Part shown: one piece after another, positions 12,326 through 23,352 of the stretch
Position numbering within the stretch: position 1 is the stretch's first letter
How the letters are laid out: the number at the start of each line of letters is the position of its first letter
DNA from: Formicarius rufipectus
Lineage: Eukaryota; Chordata; Aves; Passeriformes; Formicariidae
Assembly: GCA_013399695.1 (NCBI GenBank)
Contig: VXAU01001331.1
Span: forward strand, 196,564 to 260,563
Direction: 5' to 3'
DNA length: 64,000 nucleotides
Notes under the pieces: model-generated
Told to the model about the DNA's origin: nothing
The model's input: the letters and a program-made list of their open reading frames with translations, nothing else
The model's database searches: none
Made by a program: the position numbers and the translations under genes

Positions 12326-12673
12326 AATAAGAGAACAATTTTTATTTCATCAGTAAACTGTTCTGTTTAAGACATGGGCAGTAAACTGACAAAAGCTATG
12401 TGTTAACACTGATAGAACAACATTTAACAAGAGTGGGAAAATGGTAAATTTATTTACCCTGGTAATACTTTTCTATTGCTGCATCTCTCAGAGGATTATC
12501 AAGGGCTTCAAATTTCATTTCAGATTGTGCAAACATTTTTTGCAAACCTTTATTTGTATTTCCTCTCTTCTAAAAGAAATAGTTTGGAAAACATGCTAGG
12601 TTGCATGAATTTTCCTAACTTGGCCAAATTAAAAAATCAGCCTGAACAGAAAGGAAAAATTTTCCTCAAATCC

Positions 12674-12742
12674 TGTTTGTTTTTTGTTTGTTTGTTTTTG
12701 TTGTTTTGGTTTTTTTTTGTTGTTGTTGTGGGGTTTTTTTTA
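12674..12742. repeat. T/G-rich tract (GTTT and GTT units)
   Basis: Imperfect GTTT units pass into GTT units and T runs. There is no recognisable parent element next to it. Confidence 0.9.
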
Positions 12743-15700
12743 GCAATACTTCAAACTTTATAGGTGTGTTTTGGAGCATATAGAAATGATTAGAGCTAGA
12801 TCACTAGGATCCTGATGTTGCAAACATCTGTGCATATATAGTTTTATGTCTACAATTCTTCCTAATGAAGTCAAGGGACTGAATGCTTCTTTTGTTAATG
12901 TTTTCTTTTCTCTTTCTCTTATTTTGAAAGACTTAGTGAATAAAGTTTAAACTGAATAATTTTGCTGATTCTGGTGTTGTCAGCTATTTCAATAATATAT
13001 CAAATTTTTAAATATTCAGAACTTTTGCTGTTAAATAATTGAATTCCTGATTGTTATCCAAACCATCAAAGCATTTTCCAAACTGTATGTTTGGGTTTTT
13101 TTAAGAAAAAAACAGCACCATAATGGACAATTTTATTTTTTTTCTAAAGAATTATTCCAATGAATATAACCACAGTTTCTCTTACCAGAGAAACTTTCAA
13201 ATTGTTAGCAGAATTTTAAAGTTATTTGCTCTCTCTCTCTGACTGCAGAAGAGTCAAGTAAGAATAATTCTTCAACAGTCATTCCCATAGAATGTTTAGT
13301 GAGAGGAATAATGCCTACTTATAGAGAAATAAATATGTTTGCAAAACAAATCATAAAATATATTCTTCCCTTGATTGATAATTGAGATAATGTTAATTAA
13401 AGTTTGGTATAGTTATTTTAATTTACTTGCTCTGAGGATTTGGGCACTGCAGATTAGCTTTTATTAGAGTTTTAAATTTTATGTAAGTTTCAATTAAGAG
13501 CTCCTGCAAGTCAATGTCAGACTCAGGGACTAGCACAGTTCTAATTCTTCTCTTGTCAGCCTTGAGATTTAGTAGAGTTGTGTATAGTAGGAAAACTGGT
13601 ATTAGTAGCAGCATGAAATAGCAATAACTCCCTGGTACTTCCTGTGTGGTTAACAGATGATGCTTCCTCTTCTGCTTCCACTTATGCACTGTTTATGTAG
13701 CTATAATGTATGTCCCGATGAAATTATCAAAAATACATTTAATTGCATTTGTGGCAGAACAGAAATCTCCCATCAGGTGACCAAGAGCATGGTCATAAGG
13801 GCAAATCCCATGTAAATCTTGATGCATAACAATGCCTGAAAGTTGCCTGATCTGTAACTCAATATCACATTTCCTAATTACAAAATTGCATTTTTTCCCC
13901 CAGGGAATCAATCCCAGTGTGATTTTAATGAATGCTGTTCTGAGATATGTATGCAATAGAGCTTATACCCATGCTGTCTCTTCTTCTTTGCACTATATCT
14001 TCTGAATCTGGGAGACAAGATGACGAGATTTAGGAAATGTTAACTTGTAAGAGTAATATTTGAGGTAATTGTGAGATATCAGTTGTTGAAATAAGGGTAG
14101 AAGGAAACCAAGGTAGTGGTTCACATGATGTGATAAGGTCTGATGTTTCCTACCAAAGATATAAATCTGAAGGTGATGAACAATTTACACTTCAAAGGAT
14201 GGATCATTGATCAATAAACAGACAGAATGATGGAGAAAGAAAGGAGAAATCTATTATTCCACAAAATAACACTTCTGGTGGAAGTCATGCAATTTTAATA
14301 ACAAAAATATGTGCAGCATCAGTCAAAATAGTAAGAAACAAAAAAAGTCTGTAAGTATTCTGTGAAGATAAAATGAGATTATCAGGTACTGGCTGAAAGA
14401 GTCACTCCATTGTGTTTCTGAAGAGCATAGAAAATGGTCCCTGCAATAATTACTTTACAGCCATTAGTATGTGAAGTCATGCTTATGCAATATTGCACAT
14501 TGTTAGAGCTTACTAAAAACTTTAGTCAATGTCAGAATTCTTATTTGCAGAATATGCCTTTGACTTGGTACATGACCAAGAGAGGAAAGCAAAGAGTAAC
14601 AAACCTTCCCAATTTTATTTTTGGATCACATTAGCAGGACTCAGGTTTTTTGTGCTTTAGCCAGTCAGAAATTTTAAAGCCAAAAGCTCAGCTTCTTTCT
14701 ACTACAAAAGAAATAACCGAAAATTTAAAAATCCTATCTTTCTAGCAGTTTAATATTTTAAATTCTATGTTATGCCTGATCATATTCACATATTTTCATA
14801 TTATGCAAATTAAAATTCAGATTTAATTTGCAACTTTTTAAAAATCAAGATTTGTATAATTTAGGTGCCAAAATAACAGACTCTGGGCTACTCTGTAACA
14901 GATGTGAAACTGGTGTCCAGCATTGAATTTTGGCCATATACATGCTGTATCTAATGAAAGCCAAGGGAAGCCTATGACCAGAACAAGGTGTAATACACTG
15001 AAAGAGGAAAGCAATCAGAAGGAACTGCCTACAAAATTCTCCATGACTGCTCCTTGTCAGTTTATGGCTCCACCTATTGCAATGACTATCTTCACATCTT
15101 GGGGGCTTTGGCAGGTAGAAAGAGCACACCAGATGATGTTTTTAATAATTTTAGTGTTTGAATTAAGTATTTAAAAAAGAAAATAATAAAGATACTGTCT
15201 TGATAATTTATATTTGAATTTACATGCAGTGTGGTTTGTATGGAAGGCCTTATTTCACATCTGTGTTTTAGTTTGAAGTTTCAGGAAGTGCAGCAGCCTG
15301 AAGTAAGTCGTGCACTCAAAAAGAAGAAAATTATAATGGGATTTCTCTCTCCCCTGGATTGCTTTCAGAGTTCTCTCCTGGCACATTTTATGCAAATTAA
15401 TTTGACAGTAACAAAAACTAAAAAGGTATTTGGATTACTTCAGCAGTAAACTAGCAACAGAACCATGTCATTTCAATTTATCACTTGTCTTTAAGTGTGT
15501 GAAGTCTTAGTTCTTCATCACGTTGCGATAGATTGCTTATATATAGAAAAGAGCTGCAGACTTCACAGAGAGGGAAAAAAAATTTGTCAACTGCCAGATG
15601 AGCCTTTACATTCTCCCTGACTTGCAAATTTTTTTTTGGTGAATCTCACACTACCTGAAGTAGAACGTCATAGTGACCTTGGTTTTACCTCTGTTACTAT

Positions 15701-18700
15701 GTCTCAAGTTATTAGAGTTTTATCAATCAAAAACAGCTCTGGCCCAAACAGCACACTGGACTTTGAAATTATAACCTGAGAGGCAAATCATGTGGTACCA
15801 AACTTCACTTCTTCAGCTAGCTTTTATCTTACTAACTTAAATCTGTGTTTCTTGGTACACTGAAGAAATCTACCATATTACCAGAAAAGAACATGAAACA
15901 TTCCACATGAACACACTGACTTACCTTGCTCAGTCAGGTTTGTACAAAGATTTTGAAAACAAGGAAATAATTTAAAATATTTTAAAAAATAATTTAAAAA
16001 AATGGAATTTTGAATCTCTTCCTTTAAGAAGTTCTACAGAAACAGAAGAGTTGAGGTTGGCTAGACAGATGATATGTTATAAAGTAATTGTTAAACAAAT
16101 AGCAAGTATTCATTGAGCACGGTTACCTTCAGGTAGGTCCAGCTATAATGTATCTCTTGTTTGTAAGTTCAGAAACATCTAAATACAATTTCTTCCAGTA
16201 TTGCAAATATGGAGTTTTGACTTTCATTTCAAAATATCTGAGATCAGAGCAGACATTTTTACAAAATCCAAGATTTAAAGTGAGTGATTGATCTACTGAA
16301 AATCTGTCTTGATTTATTATGCATAATTAAAGAACTAGCACGCTTCATCTAAAAAAACCCCTGTGAACAAATTCTTCCAACTCAACAACAAATATCTATA
16401 TAAAATGAACTTATTAAAACAACAACAGTATAAATCTATGTTTTAAATTATATTCCTTTTTCAACAGTACTTAATAATATTCTTCCTTCTGTAGCATGCA
16501 GATCATTATGATCTTGTGCTTTTGATAGCATCTTGGTGCAGAAACCAAGATGAATGATACAAATCTAGCAATAACATAACACCTCTAGGCTCAATAAAGC
16601 ATTGATACATTGGATAAAATTGAGGATTGATTATTCTTCAGAAGCTTTTTCCTTGTCAGAATAGCTTTCCTTTTTTTTTCCTTTTTCGGAAAACTCTATA
16701 AGCTAGGGAGAAATCGTTCTGTTTACCAGAACTAGAGGTAATAGCAGATACCAGTGATATTGGGAAAGGATTTAGTTATCTAGGGAATAAAAACATTAAG
16801 TTTATTATTCTTTCAGAATTCCACTTTAAAGCCTTTATTCTTAGCTCTCTAGAGTAAGTCCTGACTGACGTTTAAATGCATGTATTTTTAAATGAGGTTC
16901 ATAAGGGACTAAATCTATCAGTTCTCTATGGGAAAAAAAAGAATAGAGAGATGCTTCTTATAGATTTTGAAATAAAAAATTAAATTATGTCTTTAAAATG
17001 GAATTGTGCCACCTTTCTGGAGACTAATTAAAATTCTTCATAGAATAAGTGTTACATAGCATTAATGACAGGTAGCTGTAGATTTCATGTCTTCTCTGCA
17101 ACCAGGAAAACTCAGAATTTGTGTTGCTTTAAATTTGGAACAGGATAAAACATACCTCATCTTTTTATTGTCTTGAAATTTTAGTAAAAACGCAAACTAA
17201 GGTCCAGTATTAAGTGTGCTTTTGGTGACATTGTACTAGTGACATTAGGCAATCTCTTGGGGAATTTTGCGTTCAGTTTTATTTCCTATATAAATCTAAA
17301 GATTCATTCCACTTTTAAAGATAATCATATACCTCTGTTGAGGTCTGGGATATTTGTAATAACTTTTTTTTTTTACCTAAGGCAGGAAAAAAACCCCTTT
17401 AGTAAGCTAGAATGGGTTTATCTTGTGCCTGGTTTGTATTCCTGTATGTTAAAGTATTTAAAACTTTGGAGAAATTTTGTCTTTGTGGGTCCAACTAGTA
17501 GTTTTGCCAGAGGTCAGTGAGGTCAGAACTTCAGCTCCCAGCAGGTTTTTCCCACTGATGCACCACAGAGTCCCCAGCAAGGGATAGCACTCAGCTCTCC
17601 TTGCTGTGCCTTCCTTCAGCCCCTACCATGCTCCATCTGCCCAGGACTGGCAGAGTCTGCAGAGAGAGAGCATATCTTTGTCACACAATCATGCACCAGA
17701 AGAATCTTGTTCCTGTTTCACATTTAAAGATTTTTTCCTGTCATTCTCTTGTTGATTTGTGGCACATCGATGAAGAGCTTACCATTTGCATAGTAAGAAC
17801 CTTTCCTTCAAACTGCCATAGTCAGTTTGCCAGTGAGGAACTCTTACAGTTCCTAGGACTAATTCTAAACTCATAATTGATCTCATGTTTTTACTGTAAG
17901 AAAAAGAATTGCATGCCACAAGTTGAATACCTTCCTTTCAGTTGTGTATGTGACAAATGTTTGTAGTTTCTGAACTGTTTGGTGTAATTCAGAGCCTCTG
18001 TGTATCATGAGCTAAAAATGAAAACAGTCGGCAAATTGCAAATACATTTGCAGTTGGTTTAGTTGATGATAGGTACAATTTGAAGCATGAAACTGTAAAC
18101 TGAAAAGTCTCTTGAGGTTCTGTGTAATTAACCAGAAATACGTTTAGTGTGTCACTACTAATCCAGTTACATAAAGGGGAAAAATGATTGCTAATAGTGA
18201 CAACTTTTGTTAGGCTACCTGAATGAACATCACAGAGACCTTCCCGGGATAAATNTTTTTTACCATTTGATTATACCTTTTTGTTATATATATTTTTACT
18301 ACTAATTCAGTTATATCAGTATACACTTTTTTCACACTTAGTCACAGACTGAGAAAAGGGATTACAGAATTGTTTGGTGTTAAGTACAAAAATGTCTTTC
18401 AGGCCATGTGCCATCTTATCTGCTTTGATATCTTACTCATCCTAACTTTTCTTTTTTTTTGAAATAAGCTGTATGAATACTCATTGCACATTATTTCCTG
18501 ATCATCTGAGCAACATTTGAAAAGATTTTCTCTCATGATGGGTCTCCTGAAAGGCATTTCATCTGTCACACAGCAGCCCTTGTTAGTTCACAGCAGAAGA
18601 CACTATAGATTTCTGTTTACATCTATAAAATGGAAAAGAGTTTGCTTTTCTGTAGTACTCTCTCTATTTCAAGGTATTGCAAAGCACTTGAAAAAACATC

Positions 18701-19300
18701 CTGACTGAGTTCAATGCTACTGCAGTATGTAAGCAGGCAGTTGCAACAGCTTTTCAGGACTGCATATTTAGTAACAGGATAAAGGCAGACATTTCAGACA
18801 ATATAACGATAGAAGGTATGTTGAAAGGATTGTGAAAATGTGTGCAAGGGATTTCACAGTGGGAAAACAAGCAAACTGAAAAAACCATCAAAAATCAAAT
18901 GAGAGGCGTAGCATGTTTTAAAACATTCTCCTTATATATAAAAGTTGTAAAAGATTATGTGATTGCAAGATGTTTCATGCTGAAGATATTTTCTTATTTA
19001 AAGAATCCCTGCTTTCTGAACTGAGTTCATACAAAACTTTGAAGATTACCAAAAACATAGAACTAGCATCATGTAGTGCTCTTAACCATTTCTGCAGAGA
19101 AGACAAAGAAGCAAAGCACTGGAGATATTGAATTATTTTTCATTGCTAAATGTAGCAATTCCCATATGCTCTAGAGTATAAACTATCTATAAACTCCATA
19201 TAGATTTGGCATTGCTAATGCATGTTCTCTACTTTTTTGTGGAGCTGAAACTTGACAACTGTCAAATTAGCACCTTTCCTCCACATTAATCTTGCAGTAA

Positions 19301-19342
19301 ATATATGGGTGTGTATATATATATGCACATATATATATATAA
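19301..19342. repeat. TA-rich dinucleotide tract
   Basis: Two TA runs separated by GCACA, preceded by a short TG stretch. Confidence 0.85.
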
Positions 19343-19738
19343 TGATTTTGCTCTTCATTTTTTGACACATTTGTCAAATTCCTGGTGTTCACTTTCAAGT
19401 GCAGGCTGATAGACTGTCTTAAGGCAAGAGCTGTGGTCAGCAGTGTATCTGAGATGTGTATGTGCTATTCTCATAGTAGGGGAGGAAATATTGATAAACT
19501 GAAAATGTTTGAGAAGGTCTTACCCAAAGCTCAAAATATGCTATTGCAAAAAAATATTGTGCAAAAAGATTTTATAAATAATGGAGGGTCTGCATTTATA
19601 TCTGTAATTTTAAAAAGACAATAAGGGGTCTAACTTCATATTTGATTCTTTCCATTTATGAATCTTCCAAAGAAAATAGTGACATTTTCTGATGTCTAGT
19701 GAACTTTGAACCTGATTTACTCTCAAGACCTGCATTAA

Positions 19739-19803
19739 TAAAAAAACCCAAAACCAAACCAAGAGAGGAAAAAAAAACCAAAAAAACCCCAAAAACCAAA
19801 ACC
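19739..19803. repeat. A/C-rich tract (AAAACC-like units)
   Basis: Runs of A interrupted by CC, CCC and CCCC. On the opposite strand it reads as T runs with GG or GGG. It lies about 60 bases before a 22-T homopolymer. Confidence 0.85.
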
Positions 19804-19804
19804 T

Positions 19805-19892
19805 AAAATACTATCCCAGTTTTTCTTTTCTTCCCCCTATTTTTTCCCTTTTTCTCTTCCTTCCTTTTTTTTTTTTTTTTTTTTTTCCCCCA
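19805..19892. repeat. pyrimidine tract with T22 homopolymer
   Basis: A continuous CT-rich strand with 22 consecutive T at 19865-19886, followed by CCCCC. Together with the preceding A/C tract it forms about 150 bases of strand-asymmetric low-complexity DNA. Confidence 0.9.
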
Positions 19893-21296
19893 GTAACAAA
19901 AGAAAATACATTTCCTTTTTACAGTCAACTTCATGCATTGCTGAAATGGAAGCACAGTTTTCAGTCGCATATCTTTAACCATGGAAACAGAGGGAACTCG
20001 GTTGTCTGTCTCTTGAGGAACACTTTTTATTCTTCCTAATGGAAGTAGCAGTTCTCAGACCTTGAGATCAGGCATTCACTTTGGGCTGCAAGAAGTTTGG
20101 GCGACTTGCAGGGTAACTTTCAAACACTGTCTATGATTCTCAGTTTATTCCACTTTATTCTGCCTGAAGAATCACTTTTCTTTTTACTTTACATCTTGAC
20201 TTTATCTTATAGATATTTATACTACCTTTTAATTTCCCCTTTATTGTATCAGTTACATTAGACTCCTCGAGTGTTTTATTCTCCAGTGTGAGTGAGTCAG
20301 TGAGAAGTTCAGAACAGAGTGTATGTTCATACATCTGCTAAAGCCTCAAACACCTTGGGCACTCTGTAGGAATTAAGAAAATATATTTTCTAAAATGATG
20401 AAACATGACATTAATATAGAAAATGTCACTCACTCGTTATATTCTGTCAGATAAATATTATTTGCCATGGCAGAGTTCAATGCTTAATAATACATTGTTC
20501 TTGTCAGTACTGTTTAAAGTGCACATGATTCATACTAAACCTTTATCTTAGCTGATAGTGAAAATAGGTACTTAGCATTTTCTGAACCCAAATCTCAGTT
20601 CAGAAGCTTTACACACTTCCATATTTTCTGCAATGAAAAAGAATATTCTGCCTTTTCCAGAGATTTATTTATAGAAATAGTATAGGAGAGGTTTATGCTG
20701 CCAGTGCTGCAGTGTTACAATATCTACTGAAATAATATTTAACAATGCACAGTCTGATAATGCAGGATTTACATATCTTGGAAAATGTTTTCTATTGAAA
20801 TTCAGTTTAGAATTAAAAAGTAGGAGAATGAAAATAAGAGGTAATGTTGCTTGGTAAAAACATTAAGAAGTTTTTGCAAAAAAAAATCTATTATTGGGAG
20901 ATATGTAGTCACAACATTTTAGTATAATATCATATTTCCAACTTTTTTTTTGTTTATCTTCTAAATTTTTTAGAATAAATATCTTAGAACTGTTTTAAAT
21001 TTTATTACAATATTGTCAATTTACATCTATTTAGCTATAAATATCAGAATAAGAATATTTTGTTAGACAAGAAATTTTATCTAGGACTGTGTGAACACCT
21101 TTAGAGATATTTTGGACATTTGTCCTGGCTCAATTAAGTTTGCAAAAGTTTTCAGATAACCAATTTTGTCCTGATTAGCTTTCACCTTCCAGTAATATGA
21201 GGCTGTAAAGGAGAAGTATCCATTTCAATTATCCTCCCCATTCTGTTTAGCAAACTTCTAAACATTCCTGTTCTTACACAAATAATAGTTGTGAGG

Positions 21297-21540
21297 GAAC
21301 GGCTTAAATTTGCATCAGATGAAGTTCAGATGTGATATTCGGAAATGGCTGTTCAATAGGAGGGTGGAACATGCTCCCGAAGAAAGGGCTCATGGCCCCA
21401 AATCTCTAGGTATTCAAGTGTTTGGACAGTGCTCTTGGTTTATATGGTTTAATTTTGAGGTGACCCTGTGGGAAGTCAGGAGTTTAACTCAGTGATCCTT
21501 GTGGGTCCCTTCCAAATGAGAATGTTCTATGATTCTATGG
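21297..21540 (+). mobile_element. CR1 LINE 3' end with terminal tail
   Basis: The fragment begins GGAACGGCTTAAATTTGCA, contains GTTCAGATGTGATATTCGG and ends CTTGTGGGTCCCTTCCAA...ATGTTCTATGATTCTATGG. These correspond to the last 240 or so bases of CR1, including the characteristic ATTCTATG repeat at the 3' terminus, so the element reads toward higher coordinates. It is 5' truncated, as is usual for CR1, and carries point changes throughout. Two frames of about 60 codons overlap it but are not genes. Confidence 0.9.
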
Positions 21541-22099
21541 TTACTTTTGTCATGGAGGGAAATTCTGTACAGGATTCAATCTTACTGCTACCACTCCTGC
21601 AGTGTAAAAACTACAGATGTGAGGAAGGTGTTGTATCTTACATTGTGAGTTTTTAAGTGTTCTGAACAGAGTTATATATTGAAATTAAAAAAATATCAAG
21701 TCCTACAGTAAGGTAAGCTTGTATGTGACTTTTGCTGTTAAGAATTGCTGAAATTGAATGTGTCCAGATTCAAGTAAAGGTATGTATTTTGATATTTTTC
21801 AGTGAATTAGATATCACTGTGATGTAAGACTGACACATCATTTAAACTTTAAATCAAAATGTTTTTAAACTAATTTATTAACAGCACACTTTATGCTAAT
21901 GAAGTTCATTTTATATGTTATTAACCATCAGCAATGAGTATACAAAGCTGTTAGTGTTTGTATTTGCACTTCTTTAGTGGACTTGTCTTTCTTCTTCACC
22001 ATTTTTCCTTCCTGTGCTTGAGGTTTTTATGCTATTTGGGGGTTTCATCTGTATTTCATCAGTATTTAAGAATCATTCACTTCTTAATGACAAGTTTTA

Positions 22100-22172
22100 A
22101 CTTTTGATCAGGCAGTTGGACTAGATGATTTGTGTAGGTCCTTCCAACTGAAGTAGCCTATTCTATTCTACT
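22100..22172 (+). mobile_element. short CR1 LINE 3' end
   Basis: GTTGGACTAGATGATTTGTG followed by AGGTCCTTCCAACTGAAGTA and CTATTCTATTCTA matches the last 70 bases of CR1. Only this terminal piece remains. Confidence 0.75.
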
Positions 22173-22559
22173 TTAATCTAAATGCAATCTTAATTTAATT
22201 CAGATTATATTACACAATATTATATTATTCTAAGTGAATATTGGCTAGTTTTAATCATATTTTCTCCATGCAATTGTCCTTAAATGCAATTTAATAATAT
22301 TTTGTCTTCCTTCCTTATCCTGCTTCCAGAAGTAAGGTTCCATCATGCTTGTCTTATTTTTGATTTTGCTATTCATCTTCCTTGTGTATTCAGCAGGTTA
22401 CCTGTTTGCAGTCTTTTGCTCTCATTTGTTCTGTATAGCATAACTTGGGTATCTCCTATGTCTGATGTCCACTGTTTGCACTTTTGGTAGTCATATTGCC
22501 ATTTTCTTGAGTCCTGTCAATGACCACAGGAGTGAAAAGATCTCTGTTTTCCCTTACAA

Positions 22560-23352
22560 GGAAGTTGTAACTGCAATAAGGTCATGCCTGAGTCTCCTCT
22601 CCTCCAGAATGAACAAAACAAGTGACCTCAGCTGCTCCTCATACAGCTTACCCTCAAGGCCCTTCACCATCTTTGTTGCCATTAGACACTCTCTTATATT
22701 GCAATGCCCCAAACCACACAATATTCAAGGTGAGGCCGCCGCAGTGTAGAGCAGAGCAGGGCAATCCCTTCCCTGGACTGGCTAATGATGCTTTGCCTGA
22801 TCGCCCTCCACGACAGGGCTGGCCCTCCTGGCTGCCAGGGCACTGCTGACTCATGTTCAACTTGTCATGGACCAGCACCCCCAGGTCCCTTTCCACAGGG
22901 CTGCTCTGCAATCTCTTGTTCCCTATTCTGTACACACAACCAGAGTTGCCCCATCTCAGGTGCAGAATCTGGTACTTGCCTGTGTTAAATGTCCTTATTG
23001 CCCATTTCTAATTTGTCAATGACTCTCTGCAGGGCCTCTCTGCCCTTAGGAAGTTGACAGCTCCTCCCATTTTACTGTCATTGGCAAACTTAGTATTCCT
23101 TTGAGTCCTGCATCCAAGTTGTTAATGAAGACGTTGAAGAGAGCTGGGCCAAGGATGGAGCCCTGTGGAATGCCACTATTGACAGGTGCCAGTCTGATGT
23201 TACCTCATTGACTATAACTCTTTGTGCCCAACCTGTGATACAGTTGCTCACCCATCGTGTAACATGGCTATTTAACTGCGTGGTGGACATTTTGTCCAGA
23301 AGGATACTATGACACACGGTATCAAAAGCTTTGCTGAAGTCCAAAAACATAT
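22560..23352 (-). mobile_element. CR1 LINE fragment with reverse-transcriptase remnants
   Basis: Read on the minus strand from about 23352 downward, the sequence encodes pieces of the CR1 ORF2 reverse transcriptase: LDFSKAFDTVCH, then (in another frame) a GIPQGSILGPAL-like block, then KFANDSK, where active CR1 has an F-A-D-D core. A thumb/connection block follows with SSPVERDLGVLVHDKLNMS. The second catalytic aspartate is thus changed (AAT at about 23071-23090), and the blocks lie in different frames with stops between them, so the element is dead. The usual 3' tail of CR1 is not present at the low-coordinate end, which indicates an internal fragment. Neighbouring CR1 pieces at 21297 and 22100 run the other way and are separate insertions. 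Confidence 0.9.

Larger units (their letters stand above)
12331..21296. other. intronic stretch, no gene seen
   Basis: AT-rich DNA with a T/G-rich tract at 12674-12742, an A/C-rich plus poly-T pair at 19739-19886 and a TA-rich tract at 19301-19342. A minus-strand frame at 13423-13956 has a single stop in about 178 codons but resembles nothing I know. The patch at 17500-17660 is more GC-rich and unassigned. A single ambiguous base lies at 18255. Confidence 0.5.

Noticed and set aside
18541..18700. Possible MIR or L2-like relic (words CATCTATAAAATGGAAA and TGCAAAGCACTTGAAA)
   Set aside because: The words recall mammalian-type old SINE/LINE 3' ends but the match is short and unsupported by flanking sequence.
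19739..19886. Telomere-like or quadruplex-forming A/C and T/G sequence
   Set aside because: The G runs are mostly two to four long and irregularly spaced, not TTAGGG units, and no regular quadruplex motif is present.
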